A stretch of 64,000 bases of DNA from Curtobacterium sp. VKM Ac-1395 (lineage in GTDB: Bacteria; Actinomycetota; Actinomycetes; Actinomycetales; Microbacteriaceae), in assembly GCF_015350975.1 (NCBI RefSeq), contig NZ_JADKRX010000001.1:124001-188000 (forward strand), in the 5' to 3' direction. The position numbers and the translations under genes are program-made. The notes under the pieces were generated by a model, which saw only the letters and a program-made list of their open reading frames with translations, made no database searches and was not told the origin of the DNA. The first letter of the stretch is position 1; each line of letters opens with the position of its first letter. Below, one piece after another: positions 1 to 8,306 of the stretch.

Positions 1-34
1 TGGTGTTTCCACTGGTAACACGAAAGGCGTCACC

Positions 35-895
35 ATGATCATCGTCACCGGCGCGACCGGGGCACTCGGCTCCGCCACCGTCCACGAACTCCTGCGCCAC
101 CTGCCGCCGTCCGAGGTCGGGGTGAGCGTCCGCGACACCGCGAAGGCCCAGGACCTCGCCGGGCTCGGCGTCCGGGTACGGCAGGGCGACTTCGCCGACC
201 CGGACTCCCTGGCCCATGCGTTCGCGGACGCCGACCGGGTGCTCGTCGTGTCCGGCTCGACGCTCGGGCCCGAGGGTGTCGCCCTGCACGCGGCCGCGGC
301 CCGGGCAGCCAGAGACGCCGGCGCGAAGCGGGTGTTCTACACGGCGCACCAGGACACGCGGGCGGACTCCCCCGTGCCGTTCGCCGTCGACCACGCCGCG
401 ACCGAGGCAGCGCTCGCCGAGCTCGGGACGCCGTGGACCTCGCTGCGGAACGGCTTCTACGCCCACACCCTCGGGTGGCTCATCGCCGGGGCCGTCGAGC
501 GCGGCGAGCTGCTCCTGCCCGAGGACGGCCCGGTCTCGTGGACCGCCCGCGAGGACCTGGCCGCCGGCGACGCCGTCCTGCTCGCGCAGGGTCCGACGAT
601 CGACGGCCCCACCCCTGCCCTCACCGCGACCGTCGCCGTCACCTTCGACGACGTCGCCCGGGTCCTGTCCGAGGTCACCGGCACGACCGTGCGGCGCACC
701 GTCGCCGACGACGACGAGTGGCTCGCCGAGCAAATCGCCCACGGCACGCCGGAACCCGCCGCACGCCTGCTGCTCGGGATGTTCCAGGGCGCCAGGGCCG
801 GGGAGTTCGACGAGGTCGACCCGCTGCTCGGCCAGCTGCTCGGTCGGGAGCCGCTCACCGTCCGCGCTGCGATCGAGGCCGCGCTCGCCCGCTGA
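35..895 (+). CDS. NAD(P)-binding SDR/NmrA-type oxidoreductase
   Basis: A 286-residue protein of the atypical short-chain dehydrogenase group that includes NmrA and QOR2-like proteins. The N-terminus carries the dinucleotide-binding loop GATGALG at residues 6-12 directly after the first beta strand, and the rest fits a single Rossmann domain with a small substrate domain. These proteins either reduce quinones or similar substrates with NADPH or only sense the NADP(H) ratio; the sequence does not say which applies here. An AAAGG ribosome binding site stands 7 bases before the ATG. The stop lies 3 bases from the stop of the convergent kinase gene, so there is no room for a terminator between them. 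The promoter region is cut off by the window edge. Confidence 0.85.
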   Translation: MIIVTGATGALGSATVHELLRHLPPSEVGVSVRDTAKAQDLAGLGVRVRQGDFADPDSLAHAFADADRVLVVSGSTLGPEGVALHAAAARAARDAGAKRVFYTAHQDTRADSPVPFAVDHAATEAALAELGTPWTSLRNGFYAHTLGWLIAGAVERGELLLPEDGPVSWTAREDLAAGDAVLLAQGPTIDGPTPALTATVAVTFDDVARVLSEVTGTTVRRTVADDDEWLAEQIAHGTPEPAARLLLGMFQGARAGEFDEVDPLLGQLLGREPLTVRAAIEAALAR

Positions 896-898
896 GCG

Positions 899-2503
899 TC
901 AGCCCTTGTTGTGGCCCGGCGCGTTCTCCGAGTTGCCGGGCCCGGTCTTCGCCGGAGCGACCACCGACGTGTCGGTCGTGCCGGTCGTGCCGGTGGAGGT
1001 GCCGTTCGACGTGCCGGCGGCTCCGGTGTCGGCCGCCGGTGTCTGCACCGGCAGCGTCGGCTGCACCGTCGGCTGCGGACCCGTCGTCGGCTCGGCCGGC
1101 TGGGACGGCTCGGCGGGCTCCGACGGCTGCTGCTCAGCGGGTTCGGAGGGCTGCTGCTCGGCCGGTTCGGACGGCTGCTGCTCGGCGGGCTCGGACGGCT
1201 GCTCGGCGGGCTGGGACGCGTCCTCCGACGGGTCCTGCTGCGGCTGCTCCGGCGTGGAGGACGACGACTCGGTCGGCGCGGGGGTCCCGCCGCCGTTCGC
1301 GAACGCCAGGACCCCGATGATCCCGGCGAGCACCAGCACGCCGAGGACCACGAGCGTGATCACCAGTCCGCGACGGCTCTTCCGCTCCGGCTCCTCCGGT
1401 CGGGGTGCCGGTCGCGCCGGCGCCGCGGGCACACCGCCACCGGCGCCACCACCGCCACGCTGGGCGCCGAGGACGGTGGTCGACACGTCGTCCTGGTCGG
1501 AGGCTCGTCCCGCCGGCAGCAGGCGCGTCGCGTCGTCCGCGCCACCGCTCCCGTTCACGGGCATCGCGCGGGTGGCCTGGTCGTCCCAGGCCTGCGTCGG
1601 GGCGTCCATCGCAGCCGTGGCCGCTGCCGCCCCGGCGGCCGCCGCCGCCGCGGTGACGGTACCGGGGCCTCCCGGCAGGAGCTGCGTGGCGGGCTCGACG
1701 TCGGCGCGGCCGAGTGCGCGCAGGCGTTCGGCCGCCTCGGCGGCGGTCGGGCGCTCGGCGGGGTCGGTGGCCGTCATGACGTGCAGCAGCGTGCGCCAGG
1801 CGGTGGGCAGGTGCGGGTCGATCTCCGGCGAGCGCATCAGCCGCGCGGTGGCGGACTCGATCGCGCTGCCGGGGAACGGTCGGGTGCCGGTGAGGGCCTC
1901 GAGCAGCACCAGGCCGAGGGCGTAGACGTCGGACTTGCCGCTGATGGCCTGGGCGGTGACCTGCTCCGGTGCGAGGTAGGCGGCGGTGCCCATCACGGCG
2001 CCCGTGCCGGTGACCCGGGCGGCGTCGCGGAGCAGGGCGATGCCGAAGTCGGCGAGCTTGACGTGGGAGCCGTCGGACTCGAGCAGGACGTTCGCGGGCT
2101 TGACGTCGCGGTGGACGATGCCCTGCGCGTGCACGGCGGCGAGGCCGTCGGCGATCTGCGCCCCGACGCGGGCGGTCGTGGCGCGGTCGAGGGGCCCTTC
2201 GCCGAGTCGGGTGGCGAGGTCGCTGCCGGGGACGAGCTCCATCACGAGGTAGGAGTCCCCGTCGGCGTCGTCGAGGGCGGCGTCGTAGAGCGTCACGAGG
2301 GACGGGCTGCGCAGGCCCGCGAGGACCTGGATCTCCGCCTCGGCACGGGCACGCTCACCGTGGTCGACGGAGCCCATCCGGAAGACCTTGACCGCGACCT
2401 CGCGCCCGAGCTGCTCGTCGACCGCGCGGTACACCGAGGCCATCCCCCCGTGCCCGAGGGTGCCTGTGACTCGGTACCTGCCGCCGAAGACCCGTTCTGC
2501 CAT
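899..2503 (-). CDS. Membrane-anchored Ser/Thr protein kinase with Pro/Glu-rich external tail
   Basis: A 534-residue Hanks-type kinase. The domain (about residues 10-270) has the glycine loop GHGGMASVY, the lysine in VAVKVF, HRDVKPAN, the DFG triad and an APE-like motif, so it should be active. After a low-complexity linker rich in Ala and Pro, one transmembrane helix at about 375-397 leads to an external tail of about 135 residues that contains several near-identical EQQPSEPA units and then a Thr/Ser/Gly-rich end. There are no PASTA repeats, so it does not look like a PknB sensing muropeptides; the tail may be a wall-spanning spacer. Translation is probably leaderless: TAGGTT at 2511-2516 lies 7 bases before the ATG and no ribosome binding site is seen. 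It ends 3 bases from the convergent oxidoreductase. Confidence 0.92.
   Translation of the reverse strand: MAERVFGGRYRVTGTLGHGGMASVYRAVDEQLGREVAVKVFRMGSVDHGERARAEAEIQVLAGLRSPSLVTLYDAALDDADGDSYLVMELVPGSDLATRLGEGPLDRATTARVGAQIADGLAAVHAQGIVHRDVKPANVLLESDGSHVKLADFGIALLRDAARVTGTGAVMGTAAYLAPEQVTAQAISGKSDVYALGLVLLEALTGTRPFPGSAIESATARLMRSPEIDPHLPTAWRTLLHVMTATDPAERPTAAEAAERLRALGRADVEPATQLLPGGPGTVTAAAAAAGAAAATAAMDAPTQAWDDQATRAMPVNGSGGADDATRLLPAGRASDQDDVSTTVLGAQRGGGGAGGGVPAAPARPAPRPEEPERKSRRGLVITLVVLGVLVLAGIIGVLAFANGGGTPAPTESSSSTPEQPQQDPSEDASQPAEQPSEPAEQQPSEPAEQQPSEPAEQQPSEPAEPSQPAEPTTGPQPTVQPTLPVQTPAADTGAAGTSNGTSTGTTGTTDTSVVAPAKTGPGNSENAPGHNKG
1095..1215 (-). repeat. Coding tandem repeats in the kinase tail
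   Basis: A run of 24-base units inside the kinase gene encodes EQQPSEPA several times in succession, preceded and followed by shortened versions. Units are nearly identical at the DNA level, so copy number could change by slippage and alter the length of the external stalk. Confidence 0.75.
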
Positions 2504-2552
2504 GCCCGGAAACCTACCGGCAGCACCTGACCACGACGACGTGCGCGGAGTG

Positions 2553-3395
2553 CTAGCCCTCGTGTCGGGCGACGGGCACGCGGTCGCCGTGGCGGTCGCG
2601 GGCGAGGGCTGTCAGGTAGAGCCGGTGCGCCGTGACGACGAGCGCGAGCCAGGCGATGCCGAGCGCCCACGCGGCCAGCACGTCCGTCAGCCAGTGGTGC
2701 CCGAGGAACACGCGGGAGACCCCGACGGACAGCACGAACAGCGTCCCCGCGACGATCGTCGTCACCCGTGCCACCCGGCGGGACTGCCGCAGGATGAGCA
2801 GGTAGACGATCGACCCGACGATGACCGTGGCGTTCAGCGTGTGCCCCGAGGGGAACGAGGGCGAGTGCTCGTACGGCGGCACGGCGTCGGCACGGGGCGG
2901 ACGGGCCCGGCCGATGAGGTCCTTGCCGGCGATGGTCATGAGGAGCGATCCTCCGCTCGCGGCGACGAGCAGCACGACGGGCGTCCACCGGCGCCGCTGG
3001 ATCGTGAACCCGACCAGGAAGGCGATCGCCACGATGGGCATCCCGATCGTCCCCGCGACGTTCGTCCACCACGTCACGGCGGTGTCGAGGCCGGGCGTCC
3101 GCACCGACATCATCCAGTCGAGCACCGGGCGGTCGAGCACGGCGACGTCGTCGGCCTCGCGCACGGCGTCGTAGACCTCGGAGGCGAGCAGGGTGGCCAG
3201 CGCGGCGATCGCGATGCCGATGAGGAGCGTGACGACGAGCACGGGCAGGGCACCGAAGCGGTGCCCGAGGCGCACGGACGCCTCGGCCGACGCCCGACCG
3301 GCCGGGGTGCGCCACGTGGTGAGGTCGACGTCCCCGAGTGTCCGGTCGGCCTGCTCCGGGTGCCCGGGTTCACGTGCTCGTTGCTCGCTGTCCAT
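2553..3395 (-). CDS. PAP2-family phosphatase
   Basis: A 280-residue integral membrane protein with about six transmembrane helices. All three parts of the PAP2/acid phosphatase signature are present: KDLIGRARP, then SFPSGH, then SRVFLGHHWLTDV, giving the Lys/Arg, Ser-Gly-His and Arg/His/Asp sites. Such enzymes remove phosphate from lipid phosphates such as undecaprenyl pyrophosphate or phosphatidic acid on the outer face of the membrane. The frame stays open further upstream, but the ATG at 3395 starts a soluble N-terminus of about 40 residues followed by the first helix, and the upstream extension is Arg/Gly-rich frame noise. The substrate cannot be decided from sequence. Confidence 0.9.
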   Translation of the reverse strand: MDSEQRAREPGHPEQADRTLGDVDLTTWRTPAGRASAEASVRLGHRFGALPVLVVTLLIGIAIAALATLLASEVYDAVREADDVAVLDRPVLDWMMSVRTPGLDTAVTWWTNVAGTIGMPIVAIAFLVGFTIQRRRWTPVVLLVAASGGSLLMTIAGKDLIGRARPPRADAVPPYEHSPSFPSGHTLNATVIVGSIVYLLILRQSRRVARVTTIVAGTLFVLSVGVSRVFLGHHWLTDVLAAWALGIAWLALVVTAHRLYLTALARDRHGDRVPVARHEG

Positions 3396-3505
3396 CTGCC
3401 CAGCGTGCCCGCCCCCACCCGAGAGCCCCGCGCGCCGTCCCGCCCGGTGTCCCCGCACGGCGTCTCGCAGGGTGATGGGCGGAGGGCGGTTCTCGGATCT
3501 GCCGC

Positions 3506-3553
3506 TGACGGATCCGGTTCTCGGACCCCGAGGATCGCGAACCAGATCCGTCA
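3506..3553. repeat. Long imperfect hairpin downstream of the polymerase gene
   Basis: TGACGGATC (3506-3514) pairs with GATCCGTCA (3545-3553), and GGTTC (3516-3520) pairs with GAACC (3539-3543) across one mismatch, with a further small stem inside. GGTTCTCGGA occurs twice as a direct repeat (3488-3497 and 3516-3525). It lies 50 bases after the stop of the minus-strand polymerase and before the PAP2 gene, so a terminator is the simplest role. No T-run follows. Confidence 0.5.
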
Positions 3554-3601
3554 TCGCCGCGAACGAGAACGCCCGTCGGCCTGCGCCCACGACGGCGCGC
3601 G

Positions 3602-5287
3602 TCAGTCCTTCGCGCTGCCGTAGTCGTCGACGACGGAGACCGACAGGGGGAACGTGATCGGGAAGGTGCCGAACAGGATCCGACCGGCGTCGACCGCCGC
3701 CGCCGCGACCTGCTCGGCCACCCAGGCGGCATCGGCTGCGGGCGCGTGCACCACGATCTCGTCGTGCACGAAGAACACCAGGTGGGCGCCGTCGCGCACG
3801 GGCCCCTGCCACCGGGCAGCGAGCCGCGTCCGCAGGGACGCCATCCACGACAGTGCCCACTCGGCCGCCGTGCCCTGGACGACGAAGTTCCGCGTGAAGC
3901 GCCCCCAGCTGCGCGCGCGGGACTCCACGGCGCGCTGCATCGCCGGCGTGCCCTCGACGCTCCACGCGCGGTTCCTGGCCTCGAACCACGAGGCCTCGGG
4001 CACCGGGGACGTCCGCCCGAGCCGCGTCGTGACGGGCTCACCGCGCTCCCCCGCCCGCGCTGCCTGCTCGACGAGGTCCAGCGCCCGGGGGAACGCCCGC
4101 GCCAACCGCGGCACGAGTCGGCCGCCCTCGCCCTGGGTGGCGCCGTACATCGCGCCGAGCATCGCGCCTTTGGCCTGCTGCCGGGTCTCGACCGCCCCCG
4201 AGGCCACGACACCGTCGTAGAGGTCGCGCCCGTCGCCCGCCGAGGCCATCGCGAGGTCACCCGCCATCGCGGCGAGCACCCGCGGCTCGAGCTGTGCGGC
4301 GTCGGCCACCACGAGCTTCCACCCCTCGTCGGCGACCACCGCGGCCCGGACGGCCTTGGGCAGCTGCATCGCCCCGCCGCCGTTCGCGGCCCACCGCCCG
4401 GTGACGACGCCGCCGACGGCGTACTCCGGGTGGAAGCGGCCGTCCTGCACCCACTCGTCGAGCCACGACCAGCCGTTGGCTGTGAGCAGCCGGTACAGGC
4501 GCTTGTACTCGAGCAACGGTTCGATCGCCGGGTGCTCGAGCTGCTGGAGCTCCCACTTCCGCGTGCTCTCGACGACGAGTCCAGCCCGGCGCAGGGACCG
4601 CAGCACCTCGGCGGGCGAGTCCGGGTTGAGCGCGGGGTCGTCGAGCCGGGCACGGAGGACGTCGGCGATCTCCTCGAGCCGTCGCGGCCGGACGCCGTAC
4701 GGCACCCGCGGACCGAGGGTGTCCTCGAGCAGCCGTTCGTGCACGTCGACCCGCCAGGGCAGCCCGCCGAAGCGCATCTCCGCCGCGACGAGGGAGCCGG
4801 CGGACTCGGCCGCGAGCAGCAGCCGGAGCGCCCCGGGGTCGGTCGCCCCGGCCACGGCGGCGAGCTGCGCCTGGAGCTCGGCGACCGGGTCGGCGGCGTC
4901 GTCGGGGCGCCCGCTGCCGAACAGCGCGTCGTCGAAGAGCTGCGTCTGGGCCGGCCGCGCGGGGCGCTCGAGCGGAGCGGCCTGGTCCCACGGCCCCTCG
5001 GGGGCCTGCTGCAGGGCGGACCCGCGCGCGGCGAGCGCCGACCGCAGGATCCGGTGGCCGAGCCGCAGGTCGACGCACCGGGCGACGCGACCGCCTGCCG
5101 CGAGCACGGCCGGGTACCACCGGGCGGTGTCGTCCCACACCCAGCGGACCCCGGTTGCCTCGTGCTGCGCGACGAAGGCCGGGAGGTTCGACTCCTCGAT
5201 CCGGTTCGGCTCGCCCTGCGGGGTCCCCGAGTCGGTCAGGGGCGTCGCGAGGACGCCGCCGTCGACGCGACTGAGGACGAGGTGCAC
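3602..5287 (-). CDS. Stand-alone family A DNA polymerase with 3'-5' exonuclease-like N-terminus
   Basis: A 561-residue protein matching the actinobacterial class annotated as bifunctional 3'-5' exonuclease/DNA polymerase, much shorter than housekeeping Pol I. Motif A reads VVADAAQLEPRVLA (normally DYSQIELRVLA), motif B RQQAKGAMLGAMYGATQG and motif C FVHDEIVVHAP, so both metal-binding Asp positions and the motif B Arg and Lys are kept. The N-terminal 190 residues occupy the exonuclease position but I do not see a clear DEDD set. The GTG start at 5287 is preceded by CATGAT (5294-5299) six bases away and no ribosome binding site, so a leaderless message is possible in addition to readthrough from the small gene 28 bases upstream. 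A repair or translesion role is inference. Confidence 0.88.
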   Translation of the reverse strand: MHLVLSRVDGGVLATPLTDSGTPQGEPNRIEESNLPAFVAQHEATGVRWVWDDTARWYPAVLAAGGRVARCVDLRLGHRILRSALAARGSALQQAPEGPWDQAAPLERPARPAQTQLFDDALFGSGRPDDAADPVAELQAQLAAVAGATDPGALRLLLAAESAGSLVAAEMRFGGLPWRVDVHERLLEDTLGPRVPYGVRPRRLEEIADVLRARLDDPALNPDSPAEVLRSLRRAGLVVESTRKWELQQLEHPAIEPLLEYKRLYRLLTANGWSWLDEWVQDGRFHPEYAVGGVVTGRWAANGGGAMQLPKAVRAAVVADEGWKLVVADAAQLEPRVLAAMAGDLAMASAGDGRDLYDGVVASGAVETRQQAKGAMLGAMYGATQGEGGRLVPRLARAFPRALDLVEQAARAGERGEPVTTRLGRTSPVPEASWFEARNRAWSVEGTPAMQRAVESRARSWGRFTRNFVVQGTAAEWALSWMASLRTRLAARWQGPVRDGAHLVFFVHDEIVVHAPAADAAWVAEQVAAAAVDAGRILFGTFPITFPLSVSVVDDYGSAKD

Positions 5288-5315
5288 GCACCGATCATGC
5301 CGTGCCCCACCGTCG

Positions 5316-5543
5316 TCAGCGTCCGGGGTGCTCCGCGGCGTGGCCGTCGGGGTCGCCCGGGCGGACCGCAGCGCTGTCCGCGACGTCGATGCGCACGGTG
5401 CCGTCGTCGAGCTCGTCGACCTCGACCCGTGGGGCCTCGTCGTGGGCGTCCGACCCGGACATCCGGCGCAGGGTGTCGTGGCGCCGCTCGTCGAAGGTCA
5501 TGTCGACGCCGTCGTCGAGGTGGTCGCGGTCCGGTTCGCTCAT
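5316..5543 (-). CDS. Small acidic protein of unknown function
   Basis: A 75-residue Asp/Glu-rich protein with no recognised domain; the centre carries the segment DEAPRVEVDELDDGTVRID, which looks like a short beta hairpin, and the C-terminus is polar. Its ATG overlaps the stop of the upstream acyltransferase-domain gene (ATGA at 5540-5543), which is the best evidence that it is translated. The polymerase gene follows 28 bases downstream. I do not recognise the family. Confidence 0.6.
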   Translation of the reverse strand: MSEPDRDHLDDGVDMTFDERRHDTLRRMSGSDAHDEAPRVEVDELDDGTVRIDVADSAAVRPGDPDGHAAEHPGR

Positions 5544-6325
5544 GCCGAGGACGGTACCCCGACGGGCGCGGTGCCGGTGCGTTCCGTCCAGTGCCCGCCA
5601 GCCGCCCACCGCTCGTGCACCGCCGTCTGCACGCGGCCGCGCGGCACGGTGGCGCGGGCGACGTCGAGGTCGGTGCCGAAGACGAACTTGGCGGCGCTGT
5701 CGTCGCCCTCCTCCTCGTCGTGCGGCTCGGGCGGGAGCAGGTCGAAGCGCTCGGCGAACCGGACCAGGTTGGCCTCGGGACCGAGCGCGGCCGCGAGCCC
5801 GGGGTCGAGGGTCCAGGACCGGCAGCTCCACACCGTCGCCTCGTGCTCGGGCGCCAGCCGACGGAGCACCTCCGGCGCGGCGGCGAACGACCGCGAGCAG
5901 GCCTCCGGGTCGAGCGGGCCGGTCTCGGGGACGTGGACGCCCCATGCGGCGGTCCCGTCGGGCAGGTGGGTCCCGACCTCGAACTGGAGGCGCCCCACGG
6001 CCACCACGCGTCCGGTCACGATCCCGCAGAACCAGCCCATCCCGGTGCCGAGGATCCCGTACCGGTCACGTTTCCGCGGCACGTCAGCGATGCTCGCGTC
6101 CGCCTGTGCCGCGGACAGACCGTGGTCGACGAGCCACGCGCGGGTCGTCGGCAGGACCGCGAGGACGGCGGCGAACGCGAGCTCGTCCTGCTCGGACGCC
6201 GGGACGTGCGCGACGCTCGCGGCGAGCGCCCGCGCGGTGTCGTCGGGGTCCTGGTCGGAACCGACGGCGGCCGCGAGGAGCGCGACGGAGGCGGGGAGGG
6301 CCTCCAGGCTGGTCGTGTCCGCCAC
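5540..6325 (-). CDS. Acyltransferase-domain protein, GNAT-like
   Basis: A 261-residue protein resembling the actinobacterial acyltransferase-domain family with a helical N-terminal part (about 1-110) and a GNAT-like C-terminal fold. The stretch GWFCGIVTGRVVAVGRLQFE is typical of that fold, followed by VHVPETGPL and the conserved tail ending WTLDP and LVRFAERFDLLP. The GTG start at 6325 is supported by GGGGAG about 6 bases upstream. It lies 11 bases after the sugar permease gene and overlaps the next small gene by ATGA, so it is the continuation of the sugar transport operon. The acyl donor and acceptor are unknown. A role in acylating or deacylating the imported amino sugar is only a guess. 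Confidence 0.7.
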   Translation of the reverse strand: MADTTSLEALPASVALLAAAVGSDQDPDDTARALAASVAHVPASEQDELAFAAVLAVLPTTRAWLVDHGLSAAQADASIADVPRKRDRYGILGTGMGWFCGIVTGRVVAVGRLQFEVGTHLPDGTAAWGVHVPETGPLDPEACSRSFAAAPEVLRRLAPEHEATVWSCRSWTLDPGLAAALGPEANLVRFAERFDLLPPEPHDEEEGDDSAAKFVFGTDLDVARATVPRGRVQTAVHERWAAGGHWTERTGTAPVGVPSSA

Positions 6326-6336
6326 CGGTCGCTCCC

Positions 6337-7245
6337 CTACTTCAGACCGGACGAGGCGAGCCCGTCGATCACGCGACGCTGGAGCACGATGAACATGATC
6401 AGCACCGGAGCCATGGCCATCAGGCTCGCGGCCATCAGCACCGGGTAGTTGACGGTCCGGTCGCTCGACAGCGTCGCGAGCCCGGCGGCCAGCGGCATCG
6501 ACTCGGCGCGGGTCGAGACCACGAGGGGCCAGAGCAGTTCGTTCCAGGACCAGAGCACGGTGGTGATCGCGAGCACGCTCATCGACGGCCGTGCCAGGGG
6601 CAGCATGATCCGCCAGAACGTCTGGAACGGGTTCGCGCCGTCCATGCGGGCTGCCTCCTCGAGCTCGGCCGGCATGTTCAGGAACGCCGTCCGCATCAGG
6701 AAGGTGCCGAACGCGCTGAACAGGCCGGGCGCGACGATGCCGGCGAGGGTGTCGAGCCAGCCGAGGCCCTGCACGATCTGGTACTGCGAGATCAGGTACA
6801 CCTGCGACGGCACGAGCAGGATCGACAGCACGATCCCGAGGATGAGCCCGCGGCCCTTGAACCGCATGCGCGCGAAGGCGTACCCGGCGAAGGTGCAGAG
6901 GATGATCTGCGCGACGGTGCGGATCAGCGTGACCCAGACCGACGTCGCGAGCTGGCTCAGGAACGGCAGCCGCTCGAACACCTGCGCGAAGTTCTGCCAC
7001 TGCAGCTGCCCCGGCCAGAACACCGGCGTCGGTGAGGTCACCTGCGCGTTGGTCGACAGCGCCATGATGATCTGCCAGATGAACGGGAACGCCATGACGA
7101 ACCCGCCGACGCCGAGCACGACGTGGATCCACCAGTGGCTGCCCTGCCGCCGACGCGGGCGGGACCGGGTGCTGGTCCGGGTGCGGCTGGATGCCTTCGT
7201 GGCGACGGCGGCCTTGGGACCGCGAGCTTCGATGATGCCGGTCAT
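6337..7245 (-). CDS. Carbohydrate ABC transporter permease (MalG type)
   Basis: A 302-residue permease of the binding-protein-dependent carbohydrate family, with a basic cytoplasmic N-terminus (SRTRTSTRSRPRRR) and six predicted helices. The cytoplasmic EAA loop reads EEAARMDGANPFQTFWRIMLP, matching MalG-type permeases that contact the ATPase. The start ATG overlaps the stop of the partner permease (ATGA, 7242-7245), so synthesis is coupled. No ATPase gene is present in this operon, so the pair must borrow a shared ATPase such as an MsiK-like protein encoded elsewhere, as is common in actinobacteria. The substrate is inferred from the neighbouring catabolic genes to be an amino sugar or an oligosaccharide containing one. 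Confidence 0.92.
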   Translation of the reverse strand: MTGIIEARGPKAAVATKASSRTRTSTRSRPRRRQGSHWWIHVVLGVGGFVMAFPFIWQIIMALSTNAQVTSPTPVFWPGQLQWQNFAQVFERLPFLSQLATSVWVTLIRTVAQIILCTFAGYAFARMRFKGRGLILGIVLSILLVPSQVYLISQYQIVQGLGWLDTLAGIVAPGLFSAFGTFLMRTAFLNMPAELEEAARMDGANPFQTFWRIMLPLARPSMSVLAITTVLWSWNELLWPLVVSTRAESMPLAAGLATLSSDRTVNYPVLMAASLMAMAPVLIMFIVLQRRVIDGLASSGLK

Positions 7246-8192
7246 GACTGGACCCACTTCTTCTGGACGCGGAACTGGATGACCGTGATGATGCCGATCA
7301 GCAGGAAGATGACCATCGCGATCGCTGCCGCGAAGCCCTTGTCGCCGTCGACGAACCCGGAGTTGTAGAAGTAGAAGACGAGGGACATCGTCTTCGGGAT
7401 CACCGGGTTCAGCGGGCCGAGGATCGCGTAGAGCAGGTCGAACAGCTGGAAGCTCGAGATCGTCGTGACGATGAGCACGAAGAAGATGCTCGGGCTGAGG
7501 AGCGGCACGGTCACCGAGCGGAACTGGCGCCAGCGGCTGGCACCGTCGAGCTCGGCCGCCTCGTACAGCTCCGGCGGGATGTCCTTGAGGCCGGCGCCGA
7601 GGATGATCATCGAGAAGCCGAGCGAGGACCACAGCCCCACCAGGGAGACGGCGACGAGCGCGAAGCCCGGGGTGGAGATCCAGTACGGGCCGTCGATGCC
7701 GAACACCCGGAGGAACGAGTTCACGATGCCGAAGTCGCCGTTGAACATGATGCGCCACACCAGGGCGATCGCGGCCGGCATCGCCACGTAGGGCAGGAAG
7801 AACAGCACGCGGTAGAACTGCGCGAACCGCAGGCCCGGGGTGTTCAGCAGGCTCGCGAGCCACACCGCGATCGGGATGCCGAGCAGGACGATCGCCGTGT
7901 AGATGATCGTGTTGAGCAGCGACTGGTAGAGCTGCGGGTCGGAGACCAGGCGGACGTAGTTCGCGATGCCGGTGAAGCTCGACCCGCCGAACACCCCCCA
8001 GCTGGTGAACGAGTAGTAGAACGTCTGGATGATCGGCCAGATGAAGAACGTGCCGACGCCGATGAGCAGCGGCAGGACGAACAGCCACGGCCAGAAGCCG
8101 TCGGTGCGCGGGGCGCCGGCGCGGCGGGCCCCGGGGGTCGTCGGGGGCGGGGACGCCTGCGCGGCGTCACGGTGCTGGGTGGTGGTCGTCAT
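7242..8192 (-). CDS. Carbohydrate ABC transporter permease (MalF type)
   Basis: A 316-residue MalF-like permease, partner of the next gene. It has a polar N-terminus of about 30 residues, then six predicted helices, starting with WLFVLPLLIGVGTFFIWPI. The EAA loop is ELYEAAELDGASRWRQFRSV near residue 205. It is separated from the upstream binding-protein gene by 114 bases that hold a strong hairpin, while it is tightly coupled to the downstream permease. This layout usually gives high binding protein and low permease output. Confidence 0.92.
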   Translation of the reverse strand: MTTTTQHRDAAQASPPPTTPGARRAGAPRTDGFWPWLFVLPLLIGVGTFFIWPIIQTFYYSFTSWGVFGGSSFTGIANYVRLVSDPQLYQSLLNTIIYTAIVLLGIPIAVWLASLLNTPGLRFAQFYRVLFFLPYVAMPAAIALVWRIMFNGDFGIVNSFLRVFGIDGPYWISTPGFALVAVSLVGLWSSLGFSMIILGAGLKDIPPELYEAAELDGASRWRQFRSVTVPLLSPSIFFVLIVTTISSFQLFDLLYAILGPLNPVIPKTMSLVFYFYNSGFVDGDKGFAAAIAMVIFLLIGIITVIQFRVQKKWVQS

Positions 8193-8261
8193 CGGGTCGC
8201 TCCTCGGCCAGGGCGGTCGGATCGGGTGCTGCTGGTGGATCGGGGGAGGTGGGACGCGGGA

Positions 8262-8300
8262 CGGTCGACCGGTCGGGGATCAGGCCCGACCGGTCGACCG
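8262..8300 (-). promoter_or_regulatory. Perfect 16-bp hairpin between binding-protein and permease genes
   Basis: CGGTCGACCGGTCGGG (8262-8277) is exactly complementary to 8285-8300, with a 7-base loop. It begins 7 bases after the stop of the solute-binding gene and lies 70 bases before the permease start, inside one operon. Hairpins at this place in sugar importers act as partial terminators or 3'-end protectors that raise the level of binding protein over permease. No T-run follows, so full termination is unlikely. Confidence 0.75.
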
Positions 8301-8306
8301 GCTCCG

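Noticed and set aside
3746..6448. A 900-codon plus-strand open frame
   Set aside because: It is antisense to the polymerase and acyltransferase-domain genes, both of which have clear family motifs. Its product is Arg/Gly/His-rich frame noise typical of very GC-rich DNA.
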